From contig NZ_DS264359.1 in assembly GCF_000153925.1 (NCBI RefSeq), positions 31,000-94,999 on the forward strand: DNA of 64,000 bases, written 5' to 3'. The stretch comes from [Ruminococcus] torques ATCC 27756. GTDB taxonomy: Bacteria; Bacillota; Clostridia; Lachnospirales; Lachnospiraceae. This document shows, piece after piece, positions 27,887 to 36,063 of the stretch (position 1 is its first letter; each line of letters opens with the position of its first letter). A model generated the notes under the pieces. The model made no database searches, was not told where the DNA came from, and saw nothing but the letters and a program-made list of their open reading frames with translations. A program made the translations under genes and the position numbers.

Positions 27887-29257
27887 ATGAAGAGAGAAAA
27901 ATTCGGCTCCCGCCTTGGATTCATTCTGATTTCGGCAGGGTGTGCGATCGGTCTTGGAAATGTATGGAGGTTTCCTTACATTACCGGGCAGTACGGAGGA
28001 GCGGCATTCGTATTGATCTATTTGCTGTTTCTTCTGATACTTGGATTGCCGATCATGGTAATGGAGTTTTCGGTTGGAAGGGCATCAAGAAGCAGCGTTG
28101 CGTTATCATTTGACAGATTAGAGCCGCTTGGTACAAAATGGCACTGGTATAAATGGTTCGGCATGGCAGGAAATTATCTGCTTATGATGTTTTACACAAC
28201 GATCGGCGGATGGCTACTTTTGTATTTTGTAAAAATGGCAGCGGGAAATTTTAAAGGCTTGGATGCGTCGGGAATCAAAAACGAGTTTGGCGAGCTGATG
28301 CAGCAGCCGGGAATTATGATCGTATGTATGATCATTGTTGTGGCAGCCTGCTTTGCGATTTGCAGCATCGGGCTGCAGAAAGGCGTAGAAAAAATCACAA
28401 AAGTGATGATGCTTATGCTTCTTGCGCTTATGATCATTCTGGCGGTACGTTCCGTTACTCTTTCAGGGGCAGGCGAAGGACTGGCGTTTTATCTTGTTCC
28501 TGACTTTGCCAAAGTAAAAGAAGCGGGACTGATGGAAGTTGTATTTGCGGCAATGGGGCAATCGTTCTTTACATTGAGCCTTGGAATCGGCGCGATCGCG
28601 ATTTTCGGAAGCTACATAGACCGCTCCAGAAGTCTGACAGGAGAAGCAGTATGCGTAACCGTTCTTGATACATGTGTAGCGCTGCTCTCGGGATTTATTA
28701 TTTTCCCGGCATGTTTTGCTTTCGGAGTGAACCCGGACAGCGGTCCGAATCTTATTTTTATTACGTTGCCGAATATATTTAATTCTATGGCAGGAGGCAG
28801 AATTTGGGGAAGTATCTTTTTCCTCTGTATGCTTTTTGCGGCGGCGTCAACGATTATTGCGGTATTTGAAAATATCATTTCATTTGCGATGGATCTGACC
28901 GGATGCTCGAGAGGCAAGGCAGTGGCAGTGAATCTGGTTGTGATTATCCTGCTTTCACTTCCATGTGTGTTTGGATTTAACCTGCTGAGCGGATTCCAGC
29001 CGCTCGGAGCGGGAAGCACGATCCTTGATCTGGAAGATTTTATCGTCAGCAATAACCTTCTTCCGCTTGGAAGTCTTGTATATCTTCTGTTTTGTACAAG
29101 CCGTTATGGCTGGGGATGGAAGAACTTCCGCAAGGAAGCTAATGCGGGAACGGGAATTAAATTCCCAAAATGGTCACGGATCTATGTGTCATATATCCTT
29201 CCGCTGATCGTGTTATTTATCTTCGTACAGGGATATTGGTCTAAGTTCTTCGGATAG
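27887..29257 (+). CDS. SNF-family sodium-dependent amino-acid-type symporter
   Basis: This 456-residue membrane transporter belongs to the neurotransmitter:sodium symporter family (LeuT fold), which takes up amino acids with sodium. The first segment has the family signature GCAIGLGNVWRFPY, then GGAAFVLIYL. GQSFFTLSLGIGAI matches the segment 6 sodium/substrate region. About eleven hydrophobic segments are seen, the usual number for the bacterial subgroup. GAAGAGAGGAAATTTT precedes the ATG. The stop lies only 10 bases before hsdM, so read-through into the restriction island is possible. Confidence 0.9.
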   Translation: MKREKFGSRLGFILISAGCAIGLGNVWRFPYITGQYGGAAFVLIYLLFLLILGLPIMVMEFSVGRASRSSVALSFDRLEPLGTKWHWYKWFGMAGNYLLMMFYTTIGGWLLLYFVKMAAGNFKGLDASGIKNEFGELMQQPGIMIVCMIIVVAACFAICSIGLQKGVEKITKVMMLMLLALMIILAVRSVTLSGAGEGLAFYLVPDFAKVKEAGLMEVVFAAMGQSFFTLSLGIGAIAIFGSYIDRSRSLTGEAVCVTVLDTCVALLSGFIIFPACFAFGVNPDSGPNLIFITLPNIFNSMAGGRIWGSIFFLCMLFAAASTIIAVFENIISFAMDLTGCSRGKAVAVNLVVIILLSLPCVFGFNLLSGFQPLGAGSTILDLEDFIVSNNLLPLGSLVYLLFCTSRYGWGWKNFRKEANAGTGIKFPKWSRIYVSYILPLIVLFIFVQGYWSKFFG

Positions 29258-29267
29258 GGAGGTATCT

Positions 29268-30737
29268 ATGTTACCATCGGTAGTGAAAAATAAAATAGAG
29301 CAGATATGGCTGGATGTGATTGCGGGAGGAGTTTCTCAACCGACAGAAGTAATAGAACAGTTGACGTATCTGATGTTTGCAAAGCAGATTGATGAAAGAG
29401 AAGCAGATATTGAAATGGCGGAATTGCTTTCGGGAGAAAAACAGAGTCATATTTTCGGAGAATCAAGAGAAGAACAGGCTCTTCGCTGGAGAAACTTTAA
29501 AGGAATGGAAGCTCGTGCGCTTCACAAGCATTTCGTTGATAGAGTATTTATTTTTTTGATCAATCTGAATTCAAATGAAAATTCAGCTTTTTCAAGATAT
29601 TTAAAACATGCAACATTTAAGATAAATGAACCGTTAGCGTTACAGAAAGTTGTTGCCGGTTTAGAAGATTTGTTTGAAAATGATATTAAAGATTTAGATA
29701 TGCAGGGCGATCTGTATGAATATATGCTTGGAAAATTGAATTCAGCCGGACGCTTGGGAGCATTTAGAACGCCGAAGCATATCCGGGATATGATGGTAAA
29801 ACTTATGATGCCGACACCGGATATGAAGATTTGTGATCCGGCTTGCGGAACTGCCGGATTCCTTATTTCTAGCGCCGAATATATAAGAAGTGAATATGGA
29901 AACAAGATGACTGCCGAACAATGGGAAAAATATGGTTCAGAAACATTTACAGGTTTTGATACAGATGAAACAATGTGCCGTTTATCATGTATGAATCTGA
30001 TGCTGCATTCTGTTATAAATCCACAGTTAAATAAACAGGATAGTGTTTCTAAAGATTATCAGGTGAAAGATGCCTATGATTTGATTTTGGCAAATCCACC
30101 GTTTAAAGGAACGATTAATAAGGAGAATATCAATGAATCCTTATTGGCAATTACAAATACAACAAAGACAGAGTTGTTGTTTGTTGCATTGTTTATCAGA
30201 TTGCTGCGTGTAGGTGGAAGATGTGCATGTATTGTGCCTGACGGCGTTCTTTTCGGTTCGTCAAAAGCACATAAAAACTTACGGAAAGAGTTGATTGAGA
30301 ATCAGTACTTAGAAGCTGTAATATCGATGCCTTCGGGAGTATTTAAACCATATGCGGGAGTATCAACGGCAATTTTGATATTTACAAAAACAAATGGGAC
30401 AGGAACGGATAAAGTTTGGTTTTATGATATGAAAGCAGATGGTTATTCGTTAGATGATAAACGTCAACCTGTTCAAGAAAACGATATTCCTGATATTATT
30501 GAAAGATTTCATAAGAAAGAAAACGAAGAGGATAGAGAGCGGACAGAACAAAGTTTTATGGTTGATAAGCAGGAGATTATAGATAATGGATATGATCTGT
30601 CAATCAATAAATACAAAAAAATAGAATATGTTCCTGTAGAATATCCACCGACAGAAGAAATTCTTGCTGAAATTGAAGAGTTAAACGAGGAAATTACGAA
30701 GGAAACGGCAGAATTGAGAGCATTGCTTAGAAAATAA
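29268..30737 (+). CDS. hsdM: Type I restriction-modification methyltransferase subunit
   Basis: HsdM is the N6-adenine methyltransferase of a type I system. It acts as M2S1 for methylation and as part of R2M2S1 for cleavage. The 489-residue protein has the N-terminal HsdM helical domain (about 8-140), the AdoMet motif I DPACGTAGF and the catalytic motif IV NPPF (LILANPPFKG). The C-terminal coiled tail, rich in Glu, docks on HsdS. GGGAGGTATCT gives a good start. It is separated from hsdS by a 278-base gap with its own promoter, so specificity can be transcribed independently. Confidence 0.93.
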   Translation: MLPSVVKNKIEQIWLDVIAGGVSQPTEVIEQLTYLMFAKQIDEREADIEMAELLSGEKQSHIFGESREEQALRWRNFKGMEARALHKHFVDRVFIFLINLNSNENSAFSRYLKHATFKINEPLALQKVVAGLEDLFENDIKDLDMQGDLYEYMLGKLNSAGRLGAFRTPKHIRDMMVKLMMPTPDMKICDPACGTAGFLISSAEYIRSEYGNKMTAEQWEKYGSETFTGFDTDETMCRLSCMNLMLHSVINPQLNKQDSVSKDYQVKDAYDLILANPPFKGTINKENINESLLAITNTTKTELLFVALFIRLLRVGGRCACIVPDGVLFGSSKAHKNLRKELIENQYLEAVISMPSGVFKPYAGVSTAILIFTKTNGTGTDKVWFYDMKADGYSLDDKRQPVQENDIPDIIERFHKKENEEDRERTEQSFMVDKQEIIDNGYDLSINKYKKIEYVPVEYPPTEEILAEIEELNEEITKETAELRALLRK

Positions 30738-30949
30738 AATAGAGAAGACGAAAGTTGATAAGAAAGACATTTGTTATTTTATTGAATCGGACTTTCAAAC
30801 GTTGGATTTATGGTCTGACTTTTGAGGGGGCAAAATAATAGGTGTCTTTTTTGATTTCGCATGTTCGTGATGCGACTGGCATTTTCTTTCATTATAGTTA
30901 TAATTGTTGTGATTTTATTACTATATTTGAAAACTTATGTAATGGGTAT

Positions 30950-30977
30950 TTGATTGAGTGGATAAATCTTGTATAAT
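30950..30977 (+). promoter_or_regulatory. Promoter of hsdS1 and the cassette
   Basis: TTGATT at 30950 and TATAAT at 30972-30977 are 16 bp apart. It lies just 5' of a 24-base block (30990-31013) that is repeated with one mismatch before hsdS2. Whichever hsdS is joined at that block would be driven by this promoter. Confidence 0.65.
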
Positions 30978-31015
30978 GAGGAGGACAATAAATTAAGATT
31001 TGTAGGGATGATAGA

Positions 31016-32158
31016 ATGACAAGAATAAGAGTGCCATTAGGGAAATTCATAAAGGAATACTCGGAGCGAAATAAAGGGAACGAAGATATTCCAGTGTACA
31101 GCGTGACAAATAGTCAGGGATTTTGTACAGAATACTTTGGCAAAGAGGTTGCTAGCCAAGACAAAACCACATATAAGATTGTTCCGCAAGGTTATTTTGC
31201 ATATAATCCTTCGCGGATAAATGTCGGCTCTGTTGATTGGCAGAGGTATGAAAAACGTGTTATCGTAAGTCCTCTCTATAATGTATTTTCAGTATCAGAA
31301 GGGATTGACCGTCAGTATCTATACTATTTTCTTAGAAGTGATTTGGGCAGACAGATGATAAAGGCTAAGGCATCTGGAAGTGTTAGAGATAATTTAAAAC
31401 TGGATATGCTGAAAGAAATGACTATTCCAGATATTTCTGTAGAGCAACAGAAGTTTTGTTCTTCTGTGTTGGATAAGCTTCATAAGTTGATTCAGATGCG
31501 CCAACAGGAATTACAAAAACTTGACGAATTTATCAAAGCCCGATTTGTCGAGATGTTTGGAGATGTAATCCACAACAGCAAGAAATGGCAAGTTTGTTTA
31601 TTTGCAGAGATCACTTCTTCACGATTGGGGAAAATGCTAGATGCAAAACAGCAAACTGGAAGAAATAGTTATCCTTACTTAGCCAATTTCAATGTTCAGT
31701 GGTTTCGGTTCAATCTTGAAAATCTAAATAAAATGGATTTTGATGAAAAAGACCGTGCAGAGTTTGAGCTGCGTGAAGGAGATCTTTTGGTTTGTGAGGG
31801 TGGCGAAATTGGACGGTGTGCTGTGTGGCATAATGAGTTACAGCCATGTTTTTTCCAAAAGGCGTTGCATCGAGTGAGATGTAATCACCAGATAATTTTA
31901 CCAGATTATCTGGCGTGGTGGTTTAGATATAATTGCGATTATGGAGGTTTTTCTGCATTAGCCGGTGCAAAAGCTACTATTGCACATTTGCCTGGTGCAA
32001 AATTAAAGCAGTTACAGGTCGCCGTACCTCCAATGGAATTACAAGAGCAATTTGCTGTCTTCGTCGCTCAAACCGACAAATCAAAAGTTGCAGTGCAAAA
32101 AGCATTAGATGAAGCACAATTATTATTTGATAGCTTAATGCAGGAGTATTTTGGATGA
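31016..32158 (+). CDS. hsdS: Type I restriction-modification specificity subunit, copy 1
   Basis: HsdS sets the DNA target through two target-recognition domains (TRDs) joined by conserved helices. This 380-residue protein has TRD1 at about 1-140, a central helix (about 141-185, ending FIKARFVEMFGD), TRD2 at about 190-345 and a complete C-terminal helix ending LFDSLMQEYFG. Short stretches at its start, at the central helix (31531-31551) and near its end (32071-32096) are repeated in the second hsdS. The stop overlaps the next small gene region. It is intact and probably the active copy. Confidence 0.9.
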   Translation: MTRIRVPLGKFIKEYSERNKGNEDIPVYSVTNSQGFCTEYFGKEVASQDKTTYKIVPQGYFAYNPSRINVGSVDWQRYEKRVIVSPLYNVFSVSEGIDRQYLYYFLRSDLGRQMIKAKASGSVRDNLKLDMLKEMTIPDISVEQQKFCSSVLDKLHKLIQMRQQELQKLDEFIKARFVEMFGDVIHNSKKWQVCLFAEITSSRLGKMLDAKQQTGRNSYPYLANFNVQWFRFNLENLNKMDFDEKDRAEFELREGDLLVCEGGEIGRCAVWHNELQPCFFQKALHRVRCNHQIILPDYLAWWFRYNCDYGGFSALAGAKATIAHLPGAKLKQLQVAVPPMELQEQFAVFVAQTDKSKVAVQKALDEAQLLFDSLMQEYFG

Positions 32159-32172
32159 TGGGAAGGAAAATT

Positions 32173-32466
32173 ATGGGAGAAACAGGAATAAAGCCTATAG
32201 TAATAGAGGAAATATGTGATCTTGCCAAAAAGTATAATGTAAAAAAAGTAATTCTGTTTGGCTCAAGAGCAAGAGGAAGCTTTAAAGAAAAAAGCGATAT
32301 TGATTTGGCTGTGCAAGGCGGCAATTTCGTGCATTTTATGTTGGATGTAAATGAGGAGACGAGTACCCTTTTGTGCTTTAATATTATTAATTTGGACGAA
32401 GAAATACAGAGTGAATTAAGAGATTCTATCAAAAAAGAAGGGAAAACAATATATGAAGAAATTTGA
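32173..32466 (+). CDS. MNT-domain nucleotidyltransferase (antitoxin-like, MntA type)
   Basis: This minimal nucleotidyltransferase of 97 residues has the signature GSRARGSFKEKSDIDLA, that is GS-x10-DxD with metal-binding Asp residues. In characterised HEPN/MNT pairs the MNT protein adds AMP to the HEPN RNase and silences it. A HEPN-type gene overlaps its 3' end. AAGGA lies before the ATG at 32173. An in-frame ATG at 32155 overlaps the hsdS stop and is also possible. It is part of the cargo between the two hsdS genes. Confidence 0.82.
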   Translation: MGETGIKPIVIEEICDLAKKYNVKKVILFGSRARGSFKEKSDIDLAVQGGNFVHFMLDVNEETSTLLCFNIINLDEEIQSELRDSIKKEGKTIYEEI

Positions 32467-32857
32467 GCATTTTAAATCAAACTTGAAAGTGCTTGTGACA
32501 GCAGAAAATGAAGACTTATCAAATGAATTTATTGTGGGTGGTATTATTGATAAATTTTTTGTGCAGTTTGAGTTGGGCTGGAAAGTGTTAAAGGAATTGT
32601 TAAGTTATGAAGGACAATCTATCTCTGCGACAGGTTCTCCTAAAATGATTCTGAAAACTGCATATACGATTTTTGATTTTATTGATGAGGATATTTGGCT
32701 TGGAATGTTAAAGAGCAGAAATGATTTAACACATATTTATGATGAGTCGTCAGCAAGAAGATTAGTTGGCGTTATTTTAAAAGACTATATTCCGGCATTT
32801 GTAAAAATGCAGAAGGGGATTGAAGAGTATTACGGTATTGAGTTAGAAAACATATAA
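32453..32857 (+). CDS. HEPN-like toxin / nucleotidyltransferase substrate-binding protein (HI0074 type)
   Basis: This 134-residue all-helical protein belongs to the family of partners of MNT nucleotidyltransferases. It has FVQFELGWKVLKELL and SRNDLTHIYDE. The RNDLTH stretch matches the HEPN R-x4-6-H catalytic motif, so an RNase activity is plausible. It overlaps the MNT gene by 14 bases, as toxin-antitoxin partners often do. Whether it behaves as a toxin here is an inference. Confidence 0.78.
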   Translation: MKKFEHFKSNLKVLVTAENEDLSNEFIVGGIIDKFFVQFELGWKVLKELLSYEGQSISATGSPKMILKTAYTIFDFIDEDIWLGMLKSRNDLTHIYDESSARRLVGVILKDYIPAFVKMQKGIEEYYGIELENI

Positions 32858-32986
32858 AATGAACAGATTTTTTGAAGTTTTCGTATATTTTTATTAAAAA
32901 CGTGAGGCAGAAAGAATTATAGGGAAGTTTAGCTATTATTTGATAGTATGACACAGAATTATTTGGGATAGAAGGGGAACGGATAA

Positions 32987-33448
32987 ATGGCAAAAATGAC
33001 AGTATATCACGGAGGGTATATATCAGTTGAAAATCCCCAAGTTCGTATAGGAAGAAATACAAAGGATTTTGGAACAGGGTTTTATTGTACCGTTATCAAG
33101 GAACAGGCTCAGAGATGGGCAAAACGCTACGATACAAAAGTTGTTTCTATTTATGAAGTAAGATTAAATTTGGATTTGAACATCAAAGAGTTTCAAGAAA
33201 TGACGGAAGAGTGGCTGGATTTTATTATTGATTGCCGGAGTGGGAAAAGTCATAATTATGATATTGTAATTGGAGCGATGGCTGATGATCAGATTTATAA
33301 TTATATTTCAGATTATATAGAGGGAGTTATTACAAGGGATCAATTTTGGAGTTTGGCAAAATTCAAATATCCGACACATCAGATTAATTTTTGTACGGAA
33401 AAGGCATTAAAATGTCTTGAATACCGAGGGTTTGAGGAGGTTGTGTAA
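32987..33448 (+). CDS. DUF3990-family protein (ADP-ribosyltransferase-like fold suspected)
   Basis: The 153-residue product begins with MTVYHGGYISVENPQVRIG. It has NTKDFGTGFYCTVIKEQAQRWA, the block I associate with DUF3990, whose YHG and DFGxGFY motifs resemble the ADP-ribosyltransferase superfamily. AAGGGGAACGGATAA precedes the start. It overlaps the next gene by one base (TAATG), so the two are translated together. DUF3990 genes commonly neighbour DUF3791 genes in gut Firmicutes. A toxin-antitoxin role is conjecture. The 129-base gap before it holds nothing notable. Confidence 0.7.
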   Translation: MAKMTVYHGGYISVENPQVRIGRNTKDFGTGFYCTVIKEQAQRWAKRYDTKVVSIYEVRLNLDLNIKEFQEMTEEWLDFIIDCRSGKSHNYDIVIGAMADDQIYNYISDYIEGVITRDQFWSLAKFKYPTHQINFCTEKALKCLEYRGFEEVV

Positions 33449-33915
33449 TGCAGGATAATATTGGCAGAGAATCTTCAAAAGATAACGATTTGTTTTTTAC
33501 ATGCAGTCTGATTGACTATATTGCAAGGAAAACGAAAAATACAAGAATGGATGTTGTAAATACGTTAGGGAAAAAACGTATTGAAAAAATTTATGATTTG
33601 GCAGATGTGTACCATAGTGACAATATAGATCGTGTGAGTGATGATTTCATAGTGGAATCAGGAATGAAAGAAGGAAATTTTGACAATGTAAAAGCATGTG
33701 GTTATGCAATACCGTCGCATTGGGATATCGGTAAAGTTTATAAAAGGCTGATAAAAGGAGTCGCTGATAGGGAAAAGACAGGAGTGATTGACGCGCTGTT
33801 TCATGTTTATAATTCTTTTGTAAGTGCCAAGATAGATGATTATAATAGTAGTATGTATTATGAAAATCCATCTTACTTACTGGAGTGTTATTTGGAAAAT
33901 AGAGTGATTGAATAA
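33448..33915 (+). CDS. DUF3791-like partner of the DUF3990 protein
   Basis: The 155-residue product is probably cytoplasmic, having no signal peptide. Its first half (LIDYIARKTKNTRMDVVNTLG) resembles the short helical DUF3791 proteins that accompany DUF3990. The second half (CGYAIPSHWDIGKVYKRLI) is conserved in homologues I recall from Lachnospiraceae but has no known function. Its start overlaps the DUF3990 stop. If the pair is a toxin-antitoxin module, this would be the candidate partner or antitoxin. Confidence 0.5.
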   Translation: MQDNIGRESSKDNDLFFTCSLIDYIARKTKNTRMDVVNTLGKKRIEKIYDLADVYHSDNIDRVSDDFIVESGMKEGNFDNVKACGYAIPSHWDIGKVYKRLIKGVADREKTGVIDALFHVYNSFVSAKIDDYNSSMYYENPSYLLECYLENRVIE

Positions 33916-33992
33916 AAGATGCATTGCGCTGGCATTAGGTTGCGTAGTTTTGGTTGAAGGATGTTGGTACAAGTCGAAAGGGGAGTATCAAC

Positions 33993-34961
33993 ATGGAAGA
34001 AAAAATTGTACTTATATTGAACGAGATGTCAGAGTATCTGTCGATTGCACAGATGAAAAAATTACAGGAAGTTGTGTTAAAAACATTTTCGGAAAATGAA
34101 GCTGATAAACAAGAAATATCAAATAATGATTTTTTGCAAATGTTTTTGGATGCTAAGCGGATTGAAGGGTGTTCGGAAAGAACAATACAGTATTATCGGG
34201 TCACTGTGGAACATTTATTTTCAAAAATGAATCAGAGTGTAAGGAGGATTACCACGGAAGAGATTCGTACTTATTTATCAGATTATCAGAAAATAAACAG
34301 GTGTTCAAATGTGACGATTGATAATATCAGACGAAATATATCCAGTTTCTTTTCATGGCTAGAAGAGGAAGATTATATTTTGAAAAGCCCAATGAAAAGA
34401 ATACATAAAATAAAGACAAAGACAGTCGTCAAAAGTGTAATTACAGATGAAGGAATAGAAAAACTTCGCGATAATTGTGCAGAAATACGTGATTTAGCAA
34501 TAATTGATTTACTGTATTCGACCGGAATCAGAGTTGGAGAATTAGTAAATCTGAACATTGAAGACATTGATTTAGAGGGGCGAGAATGTATTGTATACGG
34601 AAAAGGAGATAAAGAACGGCGCGTTTATTTTGATGCGAAGGCAAAAGTCCATCTGAAGGAATATATTGAAAAAAGAAAAGATAATAATGAAGCATTATTT
34701 GTAACGTTGGATGCACCGCACGATCGTTTGAAAATAAGTGGAGTCGAAATACGATTGCGGCAGTTAGGAAGACAACTGAAATTGGATCGTATACATCCCC
34801 ATAAATTTCGACGAACGATGGCAACGAGAGCAATCGATAAAGGAATGCCGATCGAGCAGGTACAAAAGATTTTAGGGCATTCTCAGATAGATACAACAAT
34901 GCAGTATGCGATGGTAAATCAGAATAATGTAAAAACATCACATCAAAAATATATGTCTTAA
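33993..34961 (+). CDS. Tyrosine recombinase inside the hsdS cassette
   Basis: This XerC/D-like site-specific recombinase of 322 residues has a SAM-like core-binding domain (about 45-145) and a catalytic domain (about 160-322). Catalytic residues are visible: Arg in TGIRVGEL, the HxxR pair in HPHKFRRT, His in LGHSQIDTT and Tyr in MQYAMV. GAAAGGGGAGTATCAAC supports the ATG at 33993. Recombinases placed between hsdS copies are known to shuffle specificity genes in other bacteria. Its location between two hsdS genes with shared repeats suggests the same here, although both copies point the same way. Confidence 0.88.
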   Translation: MEEKIVLILNEMSEYLSIAQMKKLQEVVLKTFSENEADKQEISNNDFLQMFLDAKRIEGCSERTIQYYRVTVEHLFSKMNQSVRRITTEEIRTYLSDYQKINRCSNVTIDNIRRNISSFFSWLEEEDYILKSPMKRIHKIKTKTVVKSVITDEGIEKLRDNCAEIRDLAIIDLLYSTGIRVGELVNLNIEDIDLEGRECIVYGKGDKERRVYFDAKAKVHLKEYIEKRKDNNEALFVTLDAPHDRLKISGVEIRLRQLGRQLKLDRIHPHKFRRTMATRAIDKGMPIEQVQKILGHSQIDTTMQYAMVNQNNVKTSHQKYMS

Positions 34962-35007
34962 AGTGAAATGTATCCCTCAAGCAAATTAAGATTTGTGGGG
35001 ATGATAT

Positions 35008-36036
35008 ATGAGAGTAAAACTAGGAGATGTCTGTGAACGTGGGACATCAAATTTAAAACTGTCAGATGTATCTGAAAAGAATGGGGAATTTTCAGTTTTT
35101 GGTGCATCAGGATATATTGGAAGTGTAGATTTTTATCAGCAAGGATATCCGTATGTCGCAGTTGTAAAGGATGGAGCTGGAATTGGAAGGGCAATGTTAT
35201 GCCCGGGAAAAACTTCTGTAATAGGTACGATGCAGTATCTTTTACCGAAAGACAATATATTGCCAAAGTATCTTTTTTATGTAGTAAAATATATGAATTT
35301 GGAAAAATATTTTACAGGCGCAACCATCCCGCATATATATTTTAAAGATTATAAAAACGAAGAATTTAATTTTGATTTTTGGGAACGGCAAGTTGAAATT
35401 GTAAGTGTTCTTAGTAAATGCGAAAAAGTTATTGATTTGTGTAAACAGGAATTACAATTATTGGACAAGCTTATCAAAGCCCGATTTGTCGAACTGTTTG
35501 GTGATCCGGTTTCAAATTCTTACGGTTTACCAGAAGCTACATTACCTGACTTGGGAGAATTTGGTCGAGGAGTATCTAAACATAGACCAAGAAATGATAT
35601 TAAGTTGTTAGGTGGTAAATATCCATTAATTCAGACAGGAGATGTTGCAAATGCTGGACTATATATTACATCTTATAGCAGCACATATTCGGAACTTGGA
35701 TTAAAACAGAGCAAAATGTGGGATAAGGGGACTCTTTGTATTACGATTGCTGCTAATATTGCTAAGACGGCTATATTGGAATTTGATGCTTGCTTTCCTG
35801 ATAGTGTGGTTGGATTTATTGCAAATGAAAGAACAAATAATATTTTTGTTCATTATTGGTTTTCTTTCTTTCAAGCAATTCTGGAATCACAGGCACCTGA
35901 GTCTGCTCAGAAGAATATCAACTTGAAAATTCTTAGTGAATTGAAGGTAATAGTGCCAGAAAAAAGGAAACAAGATCAGTTTGCTTCTTTTGTTAAATTA
36001 ACCGACAAATCAAAAGTTGCAGTGCGGAAATATTAA
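35008..36036 (+). CDS. hsdS: Type I specificity subunit, copy 2, C-terminally shortened
   Basis: This 342-residue HsdS has TRD1 at about 1-135 (different in sequence from copy 1), a central helix with LIKARFVELFGDPV, and TRD2 at about 165-320. It ends KVAVRKY, right after a 26-base block identical to copy 1 (36000-36025), and so lacks the last roughly 17 residues of the C-terminal helix found in copy 1. It has no obvious promoter of its own but keeps a diverged start block. It may be a silent donor or a functional alternative. Confidence 0.85.
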   Translation: MRVKLGDVCERGTSNLKLSDVSEKNGEFSVFGASGYIGSVDFYQQGYPYVAVVKDGAGIGRAMLCPGKTSVIGTMQYLLPKDNILPKYLFYVVKYMNLEKYFTGATIPHIYFKDYKNEEFNFDFWERQVEIVSVLSKCEKVIDLCKQELQLLDKLIKARFVELFGDPVSNSYGLPEATLPDLGEFGRGVSKHRPRNDIKLLGGKYPLIQTGDVANAGLYITSYSSTYSELGLKQSKMWDKGTLCITIAANIAKTAILEFDACFPDSVVGFIANERTNNIFVHYWFSFFQAILESQAPESAQKNINLKILSELKVIVPEKRKQDQFASFVKLTDKSKVAVRKY

Positions 36037-36063
36037 AAATTTGCTTGAGAGGAGGAGCTTATC

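Noticed and set aside
33908..34099. 63-residue ORF before the tyrosine recombinase
   Set aside because: It overlaps the preceding and following genes in another frame and has no ribosome site or recognisable domain.
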